From the NCBI RefSeq assembly GCF_003597395.2, contig NC_133769.1, forward strand, positions 48,388,636-48,452,635: a stretch of 64,000 nucleotides of DNA, given 5' to 3'. Below, piece by piece: positions 34,574 to 46,960 of this stretch. The translations under genes were made by a program, and so were the position numbers. This stretch comes from Chelonoidis abingdonii. Lineage: Eukaryota > Chordata > Testudines > Testudinidae. Each line of letters starts with the position of its first letter. Position 1 is the stretch's first letter. The notes beneath the pieces were generated by a model that was not told the DNA's origin, did no database searches, and was given only the letters and a program-made list of their open reading frames with translations.

Positions 34574-35397
34574 CACACTGTGAAACGACAGATTAAAGGT
34601 CATGTAACTATTGAAATCAGGGTAGCTACACAGGTATAGAACCAGAATGCAGTGGAGAATCAATCTAAAGCCTTGCTCACTTTGCTGAGTACTGCACACA
34701 TTTCTTGGTGCTATGCAGAAGCCTCTCTAAGCAGAGACTGAGTGAAATCTGAGTAGTCAGCACTAGAATTTTGCCTCTCTGTGTCCCGTTCATCATGATG
34801 AAGAAGGTGCAGGGAGTCTGCATGGCTGAGCCCTGAGGGAATAAGCAAACAAACCATAGTATAAAGCAATGATGTTGCATCATAAAATGTACTTTGTTCA
34901 TATAGGATCAGATTCTGACACCCTTACTCACAATGAGTAGCACCTCATACCATGTGTAGTCCCATTGAAGCAAGGTATTTTTTCATTCAATATGCATAAG
35001 AGAATAAGAATATGACCCTTACTTGACAAGTGTTTTGTTTTATTGTTGATAACATTTTACAGTGCACTAATAAAAAATGGTCTATAGTATGACTTGTAAA
35101 AATAATGAAATCTTGGTAATGTAGGGCCTCATTACAGCATCTGCTATTACCCCTCGCTGAGAAGTGGGGAGAGGTTTGTGGTTTGTATGTGTTTGATTAG
35201 TGAGGTTTTTCTCTTTCTGGAATGTGCTTCTACAGAGCTAACCTGGTTCTATTTTTTTTGAGCAAAAAGAAACAGTTCATTCTTAACTAAATGCCCTCTT
35301 CCTGATTCTCTCCAAGCCCTCAAAAGACTTTGACTAGCAAGATGACAGTGATAGATTTTACAGACCTTTTGGCGCCCCCTAGAGGGGATTTTTCCCA
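34574..35397. other. unassigned, no gene seen
   Basis: AT-rich; no coding domain or bounded repeat recognised. Confidence 0.4.
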
Positions 35398-35405
35398 CCC
35401 ATAAT

Positions 35406-35858
35406 TAAGGCTACATTTATGTCAAGGAAGTCATGTAATCTGTGACTTCCAGAGACTTCTGTGACATTTTCTGCTTCAGTCCCAGAGCCCGAGGGACTGG
35501 AGCTCACCACCAGCAGGGCCCCAGGAGTGTCCCAGCAAGGAGCAACAGCCTCGCACGGAGAGGTGGGGAGGGAGGTGCCTTGGGCCAGCAGCTGGGGGTG
35601 TCCTATTTTGTCTTTGGGAAATATGGTCGCCCTGAAGCTCCCAGCCGCTGTGGGTGGAGGGAAACCCCCCTGCAGTTTCCAGCTGCCTTGGGCAGAGGGG
35701 GAACCCCACAGCTCCCAGCCACCACGGTGGCAGGGGAAACAATGGAGCTGCAGCAGCAAAAGTCACAGACAAGTCACAGCTTCTATTAATTTTTGTTTAT
35801 TGCCCATGACCTGTCTGTGACTTTTACTAAAAATAATCATGACAAAATCTTTGCCTTA
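35406..35858. mobile_element. non-autonomous hAT element, perfect 8-bp TSD
   Basis: 453 bp, flanked by CCCATAAT at 35398-35405 and 35859-35866. Ends are TAAGGCTACATTTATGTCA and, from the right, TAAGGCAAAGATTTTGTCA. Sub-terminal sequences 'tctgtgacttcc' and 'gtctgtgacttttac' occur in inverted arrangement with the left arm, and the middle is GC-rich. The 115 to 126 codon frames through it on both strands are spurious. Confidence 0.88.
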
Positions 35859-35866
35859 CCCATAAT

Positions 35867-38800
35867 GCATGCCATCCCAGTGGGATCCCTATGTGCAGTT
35901 TAAATTCTAAACCACCAGCACTTCTATAAACACAAACAGTATAAAACAAGCCAACAGAGGAACATGGCTTTGCGTTAAATCCCAGCAGGGGTTTTCAGAG
36001 TCAGTTGAGAGGTAATTGGGCTCAGCTGAGCCTTGTTACCCTAGTATCAGAACCTTAAAATGATGGCCGGGCGTTCATGTGAGAGAAAGGATTTTGCTGT
36101 TTAGAAATCAGGACAGGGAGCTTTAGCAACAAGACTGTCTTGTGTGTTGTTTTGTACCGATAGATGGTTCTGGGTTTGGTTATTTTTTTGCTTTTTTTGT
36201 TTGTTTTTTGTATTCAAGGATTTAAGCTGCATGTGGTCTCTGGCTCTGATTTGTGTATGTGTTTTTAGGTGCACAACGCTCTTGCAAAAATAAACCTGAA
36301 ACTCCAAGGACAGTTCCTATTATTTTGCTTAGCCTGTCCCTCCTGTGAAGTTTTTCTCCCACTGCATGGATGCATGCCCTACCACAGTGACCAAAAATAT
36401 CTGCCTATTTTTGTTACTGGAAAAAACTAAAATAATGTTCTTTAAAACTAATGTTTGTTATAAAACTAGCAATTCTTAACATTCCAGCCTCTGCTATACC
36501 TTGCTGATCTAATTCACTCCAGTTTGCTTAGCGGGTGGCGGGGGAATGCTTCCCCACTCTCCAAGGTTTTTGCACTTGCTCAAAGCTCCACAGGCAACTG
36601 AGCAGGGATGGGGATGGGGATGGGACATTGCTCAACCACTTTTACACAATGTTCTGTGTAAATCAGAATGGCTGTTGCCTGAGTGGTCTGGAGAAAATGT
36701 GTCCACCCCTCCGCACAAAGGCATTGTGCCCTGGCACACTGGGTCACAGTGCCACTCAAATTTGGCCAGCCACTGTTCCGGCCAGATGGCAGGGTGGCAG
36801 CAAAGGCTGCCAAGAACTTGACTCAGGGTGGCACTGGCTCATGTACTGTGTGGGTAAGAAAGAGAGGAGATTCCCTAGCTGAGGGAGACCTAGGGTTCCC
36901 TACAAGACAAAGGAAGGGGGACAAATGGGGTTCAGAATGGGGTCCCTTCAGGGAGGTGTGGGAACAGATTTGCCCCACCCAACAAAAAATATATCAGTTG
37001 ATGCCACTGCTAAGTGTACAATCCACAAAAAAAAAATCATTTTAGGGGAACTCATTCAGTCCATTTCCTCTTCACATAATTTGATGAATGATGTTAGTTT
37101 CTTAACAGCCCATTTTGTTAATGGACAGAAATTTTGCTGAATCCAGCGATTGTCACTAATATTTGATCTTCCATTCTGTTATTGTCATCAGCACATTTAG
37201 ATATCTTATTCTTCATTCCCTTATTTCTGTCATTTATGATAGATACGGCACTCTAATAGCCTTAAAACTGCTCCCTATGGGTCCCTCACTAATGACTGTC
37301 TACCAGCTTGAATATACTCCATTAATAACACTGATATTCTCTAACTAATTTCAATTTACTGTTTCTTCTTTTCTTCCCCCCCCTCAATTTTATTTTTTTT
37401 TTTTTTGCCAGTTCCAGGAAGCACATTTCAGAACCAAATTGTTGATCTACTATCTTGTCAAATATGTCCCATTTATGGCTCATAGAACCAAATGACTAAT
37501 GCCTTTTCACAGATCTTTACAACATCTTCAAAACAGGCTATCATTTTAGTCCCTGATCTTGTAATGGATTACGTGTGTGCAGAGCTCTGTGCCTCTGTGG
37601 AATTTATTGCAGGATTGGCGCTGTAAACAAATGTAGCAAAACCAACAAATTTCCTAGTCAGTTGAACACATGTATGGAAAATACTTGAATCATAATTAAA
37701 TCCATAAATTAAATATGTCCCTACCAAGATCATGACCTATTCCTCACATCTGAGGTTAGGTTGTAGGTACCTGCAGTATAGGACATGGTGGTTTGCAGCA
37801 TACTTACTTCATACCCAGCTGTGTTAACATTACTGCATTTTGTGCTAAAACAATGCAATTAACTTGCCTAAGTTGTAGTTAACATACAGCATGACATGTT
37901 AACTATATATCATGGCTTATCATATCATAGATGTCATGACTGAGAAGTGTTGACCCTACATGCAAAGCTGCTGCAATTTGATGTATTTGAAATTATTAAA
38001 TAATTACTCTTATTTTAAAGTTGGTGTTTAGACATTTTACAGATTTACTTCACATGCTTTATTTTTAATTATTTGAACTCAATCTGTTTTGTAGTTATGG
38101 GTAACATACAAATTATATTTGGTCAAATATTAGAAATATATTTCTTCATATGAGCAAATATATTCCTATGAGTAGGGTCTGCAACCATTCTCAGATGAGT
38201 AAACCGTGAGCTTCGATGAGTCTGTTTGCATAAGTAAGAGTTGCAGTCCCAAGTCTGTTGAGTTTAGCAAAAGTATATGAGGACTTGATCCTGCTCCAAT
38301 TGACAATCAGGCAAAAACTCCAAAGAAAAGCACAATCAGGCTTTGTTCTTTTTATTCTTGTAAGTTTCATAACAATTCCAATTTTTTATTTTTCCTTTAA
38401 AAATGAAGGGCAACATCCTACAATCCTTATTCAATTCTTACTCAATCAAAACTCCCTTTGGAGACAATAGGAGTTTTATCTGATGAGGACTTTGAGATTT
38501 GCCCCAACTGAAGCAGTGCTAAAGAAAATAGTCCTTTATTATATTTTATTGACTCATCTACACGATATGAGAAAAACCGAAATAACTATTTGAACAATAA
38601 AACTGAATTCCCCAGAAATTTGTAGCTTATCTGAACCCATTTACTCTTCACACTTTCAATGCGCCAATTTGCTGTCACTGGCCCCTTAATCAGTTCAAGT
38701 GACACTTTACTTTTCAAGTGGTTCAACTGAAATAAATTGGACAATAGGAAAAGTAAGGACTACTCAACATGTGTATGGGTGGTAGACTAACATGCATAGT

Positions 38801-40484
38801 TCATATTCTATAAAAATATAACCAGAAAATTCTTCAGTGATCATAAGCATGGGAAGAATAAAACAGTCACATTGCGGAGACAAAAACTTTTCCTTGTTTA
38901 TGGTGTTTTTTTTGTATTCTAAATGTTGAAGGTTTTAAACTACTGTTCTTTTTGGCAGGGTACGATGGGTTCAGATATAATTTCAGAACAAAAATAATGG
39001 CTGCCTTTTGCTTCCAAAATGAAAATAAACCTATTTAATATAAGTTGACGGTTAATTCTTCTTGAACTTGCAGCATGATTAAAGTAGCACTTTATGCTTC
39101 AACTACAATACAATAAGGAGAATTATGTGCGTGGATGGAAATTTAAGGACTACAGATTTCAAATTTATTAGCAAAGACCTGTGAGCCTCAAAAAAATGAA
39201 AAAGATACATTTTTGCTCAGCATTATCAGAAGGGGATATAGAAAAACCCAATAAAACCAAGATGCCTACCACTAGAGAAACATCGTGGATAATACAAAGA
39301 GGAGACGGATCTATCTGGTGATGAATCTTTCTTAAGAAACTGCAAGAAAGCAGGAATAAGTGCTACAAAGTTTAAATTGAGGCACTTATGCTCACTTGGT
39401 GATCAGGAGTAACCCTCAACTTGCCTAGCCTTGTATAGTCCTTTGGTAAGTGAGATGCATTTAGACTTGCAGGAAGCAGTTTAGGGGAGGATGAGCAGAT
39501 TCAGTTATCAGTTCAAGTCCATCAACAGAGGGGTTAATATTATATAAAGCTATGAATGAACATACATAAATTCAGGATTTGGGGCGGATGACTTAGTTTC
39601 TCCTCTTTATGTGGACTTTTCATATACCAGCAGAGGAGAGAAAAACATTATTTAGAGTGAAATGTGCTTGAATAACTACAAAAATTGGCAGTCGGTACAG
39701 GTACCTTAGACTATTTTAAATCAAGTTTGAAAATGACTAGGTAACTAGTTGATAATGTCTATTCAGTTATAGTGGGTGCTTCCAGGAACTCATTATTACA
39801 TTAAATTTGATCTAACTTATTAGCATTAATAATCAGATTTTCACTGTGGTATCTAAATGCTGTGTTTTTGAATAAAAAGAGCAGTCCAGGGAGGCGGAGT
39901 CCTTTCTTCTGTTCTAGATATAATTAGGGTCCCTAATTTAAGTGTAGTATCAGCCCTCTGCTTTGTTCTAGCTTGAATCTTGAGATGTTACTTTCAAATA
40001 CATCAACAATTTATATCTGTTTTGCCATTAGGGTAGCACAGCTGAAATAGAAATATCTCACCCTATCAAAGCACAACAGTTGGTGTTACTTGTGTTCCAC
40101 CATGAGCTATTTATGGAGCTATCTCTTTTTCCATTTGTTTGTTTACCAGATACAGTAATGTGAACAAACTGTTAACAGTTTTCCCTTGACAGCTCCCCTC
40201 AATAAATCATAAAAATCTTTTGGCAGTAGCCCCCAGTGAATAATATTTTTCTCTCTCCCTTAATCTTACTGGCTACTTTCTCCCCCTCTTAAGTACCTGT
40301 ATGTGTTCTGCTTTCCTCTCATCAGCTGTTACATGTATAGTTTCTACCATTCCTTTGTTGTCTGTATCTTCCTTACTAGGCTGTTTTCTTCAGCCTAGCT
40401 TTGAGTATATTATACCTCTCTCAAGTGTGGCAAAACATCTACAGAGAACAATGAAAATGCCATGTTCATACTGCCAAGAGATCT
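35867..40484. other. large unassigned AT-rich block, no gene seen
   Basis: The longest repeat-poor part of the window. No coding domain, RNA gene or bounded element was recognised. Pyrimidine-rich low complexity lies at 37365-37406. The 115 to 120 codon frames near 36535-37045 have no family resemblance. 38270-38510 has words ('gatcctgctccaattgac', 'aaaactccctttggag') like the old sauropsid palindromic repeat. Conserved non-coding elements cannot be excluded. Confidence 0.45.
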
Positions 40485-40740
40485 GATTAAATGTATACCA
40501 TTCACTTGTCCCAAAATTCTCATTATAATCTTGGTCAAATGGATAGAGTTTGTATAATTTTTGTTCACATGATAATCTTAATGCTGGATTTTGTTCTTTT
40601 ATTCTCATTACAGTTTTTATCAGAAGAATGGAATTCTGAGCCATTTTCTGTTCTCATTAAAACTTGATTAGATGAATGGATTAATTGCGTGCTAGCGTCT
40701 GCTCCCATTACAATCTTTGCTGGGAAAATCAGCTCAAATC
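40485..40740. repeat. degenerate tandem-like repeat
   Basis: The phrase 'ttctcattaNaaNcttNNtcagatgaatgga' recurs at about 40517, 40602, 40651 and (weakly) 40701, with 49 to 85 bp spacing. Because the units encode similar peptide words on the minus strand, the short frames there look repetitive, but there is no sign of a gene. Confidence 0.5.
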
Positions 40741-41196
40741 TTTCCACAAGAAGGAAGAGTTATTTAAAAAAAAACAACCTTTTTCTTAACTTTATTTCTG
40801 AAGAATGTCATGGGTTTCAGAATAATGACTCTTGTTTCCATTTTCCCAGGTTGTGTCTCCTTTAGGGACATGTCACAGCTGACTGTCATAGTCACCATGC
40901 ATCACTCCAAATAATGGAACTTATGACCTAGCAACCGATGGTGACATATTACCCAGGAAACTTGGGGGAAAAACACACCCCGTGCACTTAAGTAAAGCTC
41001 TCTCTATCCCTTAATCCTGAATAATATGCTCATTAGAAATAAAGAAGCTTGAAAGTTGCATTTTAAGATTCAAGCATAAAAACAGTGAAAGCTTTGATGT
41101 GCAGTAATGCACATCAAGGGTGTTTTTAAGAGATGGCTTTAAGATTCTAGGCAAATGGGACAGGAGTGAGAAAATAAAACATTCATCTTCTCTCAT
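40741..41196. other. unassigned
   Basis: No feature recognised. Confidence 0.4.
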
Positions 41197-41845
41197 AGAC
41201 TTTAAGGTCAGAAGGGACCATCATGATCATCTAGTCTGACCTCCTGCACAATGCAGGCCACAGAACCTCACCCACCCACTCTTGTAATAGCCCTGAACCT
41301 CAAATCATGATTTATACTTCAAATTACAGCGAATCCACCGGTTACACTAATTTAAACCTGCAAGTGACCAGTGCCCCTTGCAGCAGAGGAAGGCAACCTC
41401 TTCCTCTCCTAACCCCTCCCCCCGCCCACCTCCAGGATTTTCTGCCAGTCTGGCCCAGGAGTAAATTCCTTCCTGGTCCCTAATATGGCAGTCAGTTGGA
41501 CCCTGAGTATGTGGGTAAGACCCACCAGCCAGACACTTAGAAAGAATTCTCTGTAGTAACTCAGAGCCCTCCCCCATCTAGTATCCCATCACCAGCCACT
41601 GGAGATATGTGCTGCTAGCAGACACAGATCAGCTACATGCCATTGTAGGTCATACCATCCCCTCCATAAACTTATCAAGCTCCGTCTTGAAGCCAGTTAT
41701 GCTTTAGCCACCACTGCTCCCCTTGGAAGGCTGTTCCAGAACTTCACTCCTCTGGTGGTTAGAAACCTTTGTCTAATTTCAAGCTTAAAGTTCTTGATAT
41801 CCAGTTCATATCCATTTGTTCTTATGTGCTCTCTAATTCAGGAAA
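41197..41845 (-). mobile_element. CR1 LINE 3' region (subfamily B)
   Basis: About 650 bp in reverse orientation: 'tagactttaaggtcagaagg' marks the 3' end, followed by 'gatcatctagtctgacctcc', 'cctggtccctaatatggcag', 'ttatcaagctccgtcttgaa', 'ggctgttccagaacttcact' and 'tccatttgttcttatgtgct'. This is the typical long CR1 3'-UTR of turtles and crocodilians. A shorter copy is at 14856-14990. Confidence 0.88.
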
Positions 41846-42979
41846 ATGACTAATCAGCAATACAATTTTATTTGCATGTATCCTTCTGCCAAAGGAGTAT
41901 CAGAAAATGTGTTCTCCCAAGTGCAGATTTGGGAAGTCTGATAAATAACCAAATTATTCTGCAAACATAATCTAAGGCTAAGAATGTGTGTGTTTGCAAT
42001 TTGGAGCCTTAGTCGTTAAACTAGTGCTATGTAATGTCTTGAAATGCATCATGATGTCAGGGAAGGTGCAGTACCGAAACCAAGATCCTATTATGTGCTG
42101 GGCCCAATGCAGGAGTAAGGGGTGAAATTTTATCCTTGCTTACACCCATACAATCCACGGGCAAAATTTAGCCCCTTGTTCCTTCAATGGGTTCAGCACA
42201 TAGGAAAATCCTTGTTTCAGTACAGAGTCAATGGGAATTTTGCCAGAGTAGGGAGAGAATTCTGGATGCAATGTCTGAAAAAAAAATCTGTTATTCTCAT
42301 TGGGTCAAATCCTGCACTTCTTCATTAGACAAAACTCCCACTGACTTGTGCCCATTATTATTTTTGGAAAAGGTAAGGTCAGATTCAGTTGGAACCTATT
42401 CTTAAATATTGGAAAGCAGTCTGCTTTGGATTTGTATAAATTATGGCTTCAGGGATCTTAAGAGGAGTTTCTCACACAGCTGAGCAGATCCGTGAAGTGG
42501 CTTTCTGCAGTGACCCACGCCAGAGATATAATTCTGCAACTGTTTTAATAACTGTGCAATATATGGTGCCCTGTCCTTTCTGTGTATTCCTGTTCATATC
42601 TATTGATTATTTAACAGAACCCTGCTTCATGTGCTTTTACTGAAACCTCCATCTACATTGTTTCCAAGATTGCACACCTACAAACCACACCTACAAACAA
42701 GCTTATCTTCCTTTCCAAATGCTTTTTTCAAATTGATTGCTTCTCACACTGCGGTGTCAATGTCCCTGTGAAATATGGATAACCTCACTGCAAAACTACG
42801 GTTCACCAAAGCTAAAACCTTCACAAATTATGCTGTCCTCTACAGAGTACTGGACAGAAAACATGTATTAGGAAGGAAATGGAATTATATTCCTTTTTAT
42901 TAATATTTTCTCTAGTGTTGTAGATTAGGTAATAATTATATGCAAAAATCTGCATTTATGTATTGAGAAAGCTGAGATC
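41846..42979. other. unassigned; old repeat words near 42120-42370
   Basis: Between 42120 and 42370 phrases such as 'gtcaatgggaattttgcc' and 'aaaactcccactgacttg' indicate an eroded old palindromic repeat. No gene seen. Confidence 0.4.
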
Positions 42980-43017
42980 TTAAGAACATAAGAATGGCCA
43001 TAGCGGCTCAGATCAAT

Positions 43018-44106
43018 GGCCAGGTCTACACTGCGACTTTAAATCGGTTTAATGGCCGATATACCGATTTAACGCTGTATCCGTTCACATGACGTCATCA
43101 TTAATATCGATTTTACCGCCTCCTTAAATCGATTTCGGAACTCCTCCCAAACGAGAGGAGTAGCGCTAAATTCGATAGTGATAACTCGGATTAGGGTTCA
43201 TGTGGACGGAAATCGACGTTATTGGCCTCCGGGCGGCATCCCAGAGTGCAGCACTGACCGCTCTGGACAGCAATCTGAACTCGGATGCAGCGGGCAGGTA
43301 AACAGGAAAAGCCCCGCGAACTTTTGAATTACATTTCCTGCTTGCCCAGCGTGGAGCTCTGATCAGCACGGCTGGCGATGCAGTTTGAAATCGAAAAAGA
43401 GCTCCAGCATAGACCGTACGGGAGATACTAGGTCTGATCGCTGTATGGGGAGACAAATCTGTTGTATCCAGCTCCGTTACAGAACACGAAATGCCAAAGC
43501 GTTTGAATAAAAAACTCCAGGATACACAGCGCTGCGTGACAAGCGTAACGGGAAGCCAGAGACTCAAATGGACGCTCATGAAGGGAGGGAGGGGGTACTG
43601 AGGACTCCAGCTATCCCACAGTCCACAGCAGTCTCTGAAAATTATTTGCATTCTTGGCTGAGCTCCCAATGTCTGTAGGTTCAAACACAGTGTCTGGCGT
43701 GGTTCAGGGAACAGCTCCTCAGTTTATTCCCCCCCCCACCAAGTAAAAAAAAAGGGAAAGATTGCTGTGCTATGGCGTTTGCTCAATGCACTCTACGAAA
43801 AAGGCGCCAAAGGGTTGTCTGCTGCCTTCACAAAGGGAGGGGTGAGGCTGTACCCAGCACCACTCGGGGCAATGTTTTCTGCCCCATCAGGCACTGTGCT
43901 CTCAACACGGAAGTGGGAACTATGGGATAGCTGAGGAACAGCTACCCACAGTGCACCGCTCCTTAAATCGATGGTAGCCTTGGACCAGGGACGCAAGCAA
44001 TCGATTTTGTGATTGCACTGTGGACGCGCAAACCCGATTTTATAACATCGGTTTTGTAATATCGGTTTAAACTACTTCGAATTAATCGTGCAGTGTAGAC
44101 GTAGCC
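43018..44106 (+). mobile_element. mid-size TIR element (family T1), TSD AAT
   Basis: 1,089 bp inside a CR1 tail. Ends are GGCCAGGTCTACACTGCG and, inward from the right, GGCTACGTCTACACTGCACG; flanks AAT at 43015-43017 and 44107-44109. The interior keeps 'gtggacggaaatcgacgt', a possible Myb/SANT-like coding remnant (43378-43560), and 'cttggaccagggacgc' near the right end shared with the members at 32308 and 63.4 kb. It is longer than a MITE and looks like a partially deleted derivative of an autonomous element. Confidence 0.8.
43378..43560 (+). pseudogene. possible Myb/SANT-like DNA-binding protein remnant
   Basis: In one plus-strand frame from 43380 the translation, after two stops, reads LIAVWGDKSVVSSSVTEHE and then MPKRLNKKLQDTQRC. 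The 'LI.VWG' with a conserved tryptophan followed by a helix ending in a basic segment resembles the SANT/Myb-like domain carried by the second protein of PIF/Harbinger-type transposons. The upstream stops and the short length show it is dead. The resemblance is by eye and from memory; the frame could be coincidental. Confidence 0.4.
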
Positions 44107-44210
44107 AATGTTCCATCCACCCTAATATCTTGTTTCTTACCGTAGCCAGTGCCAGATGCTTCAGAGGAAATTAACAGAACAGAGCAATATTGAGTGATCC
44201 ACCTCCTAAA

Positions 44211-46439
44211 ATGCACAAATTCTCAGCAAAAGAAAATGGTCTTATTTGTGCCTCTGATGAACCAGATAAAATTAATCAAGACACTGACTAGAGCAGGATA
44301 TGAATAATTAGAATTACACAAATAATCTAATTTAGTATCATATGTCTTTTCCTCGTAATTTCCCTGTTTTTGAACAACTTGTGATTTAGCTCTTGTTCAC
44401 TGTCTTGGGTAATCATTATTGTGTTTTATTTACTGTCAGTAACTATAGTGCCCATGTCCATGTTACACTCCTGTAGCTTTAAAAAAAGGAACTGGTTATA
44501 TTGTACACTTCCATTCAATAAGACTTGCAATATTTAATTGCCTTCATGCAAGAAGCAGTTTGAATGTAGGAATTTTGTGTCTGAATGAATGTTCTGTATC
44601 ATAGCTGATATTGACAAGACTTATAATGTTTCTAGTTTGCAATCAAATTAGTTTGTCACCCTGAAATGATATGATCTTCTGGAGAAAACCAATCAACCAA
44701 CCAGAAACCTGAAAGCCAAGAGTTTGTTTCTCCCTAATTCCTAGCTGCCGATGTGTTCCTGCATGCACATCTGTAACTTTTTCCAAAGCCATCTCCTGTG
44801 CTCTATTCTTGCTACATCTGGTGTTAGCTGTCCCAGTTTTATATTATGAATATCTGGTCACCATATTTACTGCTGTGTGAAGTAACTACAGTGCCACTTG
44901 AATCAGTCTCCATGACCTCTGTGCTGAAAGGCATTTTCTGTCAGCTGTGTAGTAGCTTTGTGATTGCTCCTACTGTTGCTTTCTGCACACAAATAGCATG
45001 CCTACTCTAGTTACCCTTTAGACACATTGCTCTTAAACTAAGCGTGTCTGACTCTGTGTAAGCATGACCCTGGAAAGCCCACTGTGTACAAACAAAAGCT
45101 AATGTATCTACTTAGGCATGCCTAAATAGGTGGATCTGAAAATGGTGTGGACATATAGGTTCCTTTTTGTACATACACAGTTAGAATTTAGAGACTCAAG
45201 CATCTCATGTCCTTTCCAGAATCTGGCCCCTACATCTACCTATATATCTTCTCACTAGTGGGCAATCTTGGGCAGTTTTTCCATTGTCTGTTCAGCAAAG
45301 TGCTCTACTACTAATTTGCTTACTTACAGTAACTAATAAGCAAATGTGTTATACTTGGGTGTAATGCTGTGGAGTTACAGAATAACCTCAGTATTGTTAC
45401 AAATGGCATCTGAGCTTTAGAGATATTGTGTGGTGCACAAGGGGAGATAACCTCTGAACTGTAGCTATTCTGATACTTGTCCTTTTGTGTATCCTTTGAT
45501 GTGTTGCTATTGAATGCTTCTTGCTTTCCACCACTGAAAGACAATATATCCCCAAACTCTTTTTTTAAAACAAATTGCCTTAAGTTAAAATGACTATGAA
45601 GTTGTGATGACTTTTATAACTTTGGAAAAGACAAATGCTAAGTCTACATATCTCTAGCATAATTACACTTTGGCTCCTGTCAGGCAGGACCAGCAATGTT
45701 GACTGCCTAGAACAGCAGGGTCATCACACTTGGCAGGTTGGTGGCACTATAATAATACTGATTGCTGCTCCTGTGTGAGATGGTTTAACATCCACACATC
45801 TTTTAGATACAGTACATAAAATTATCCTTTTGTATGTTAGTGTACAATTTAGTAACCAAACAGGATTCTCATAGATATCTGTGACTATCCCATATCCTAA
45901 GTAGACACACACAAAATTTGTACTCATTTGGTCCTGAACTAGCAAAGCATTTAAGCACATGTTTAACTTGGACCTGTGAGACCACTTATTATCTTAAACA
46001 CATGCATAATTATTTTGCTGGATTGGGGCCTCTAGCTATAGTACTGATGAAAGGACTTAATCATGTCCTTCCATGTAAAGATCTAAAGGAAAGGTAAAAA
46101 TAGGGGAAAACTTCTAGTAGTGGGGACAGAGAACATTGTCTTTCAACCACATAGAGGTACCTGGGGAAATCTGCAGATCTCAAAGCATCCACTCTGGGTT
46201 AGGGGATTTGTGCAGTATCCCAGCCTCTTTTTAATTTTTGGAAGTTTGACAGCTCATAGCATGAGCAACACTAGAGAGGGACAACGTTATCTTACACAGG
46301 GAAATCTCTGCAAGCTTGAAGGAGTATGATGTCACAGAAAATGATTCGTACCCAACTCCTTCCCTCCTCACCTAGCCATACGTACCTTTAAAACATGAAA
46401 CTCTACACATGTAGAGCTAGGTCCTCAGCTGGTATAAAC
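44211..46439. other. unassigned, apart from an old palindromic repeat
   Basis: AT-rich, no coding domain. One old palindromic repeat at 45930-46030 is listed separately. Confidence 0.45.
45930..46030. repeat. old palindromic interspersed repeat
   Basis: Left arm 'agcaaagcatttaagcacat' (45941-45960) is mirrored by the right arm 'catgcataattattttgctg' (46001-46020), ending 'gattggggcc'. Same family as 17716-17827. Confidence 0.6.
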
Positions 46440-46960
46440 TGACATAGTGTGTCAAGGTGAAGTTGTGGACAGCTTGCCTAGTGGCTAAAGCCACAGTCAG
46501 CTGCCAAGAATCTGAGTCATGGGTCTCTCTAAGGTCAGACACTAGGGCCAGAGTCAGGCATCAAGGCCACGTTGGTGCTGGGAGGAAAGACCAAGGTCAG
46601 GAAGCTGAAGTCAGAAGCAGGAGAAACCAGATAATGGAGTCAAGAGGTAAAGCCAAAGTCAGGAACAGGGGATCAGGAGCAGCACGTGGAAGCAGAGTCT
46701 GTAGCACCAGCTAGCTAAGGTTTCATCTAGTTACACAAACAAACTTCCTATAGCCTCCCTGGAATTAAAAAGTATATCTGGGCCAATCAGGAATGGGAAT
46801 GTCCTGGCAGTTAGGTGTTCTGTGGCTGGCATATCCTCTGGTGTGTGCATCCCTGATACTCATGCCCTGTGAAGTGTTTCCAGTGGCAGAACTGCTACGT
46901 GACGGTGGTTACTAACCAGGGAGTTGGCTGATTGAGGTTCTAGACCTGCTGTTCCACATG
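46440..46960 (-). mobile_element. possible gypsy LTR, antisense
   Basis: Contains many short 'gtcag/aggtcagaa/gccagagtcagg' words typical of reptilian Ty3/gypsy LTRs and leader regions, and lies where the 3' LTR of the minus-strand element at 46.96-49.25 kb would be. No TG...CA boundary or duplication was found. Confidence 0.35.

Larger units (their letters stand above)
42980..44210 (-). mobile_element. CR1 LINE tail (subfamily A) split by a DNA transposon
   Basis: The two flanks of the 43018-44106 element, 42980-43017 ('ttaagaacataagaatggcc', 'ggctcagatcaat') and 44107-44210 ('aatgttccatccaccctaat', 'gccagtgccagatgcttcag'), join into one continuous antisense CR1 tail of the subfamily seen at 13655. 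This shows the CR1 is older than the transposon. Confidence 0.75.

Noticed and set aside
43166..43684. 172-codon minus-strand open frame in the T1 transposon
   Set aside because: The recognisable coding similarity in this element is on the plus strand; the minus-strand peptide has no matching domain and is probably a shadow.
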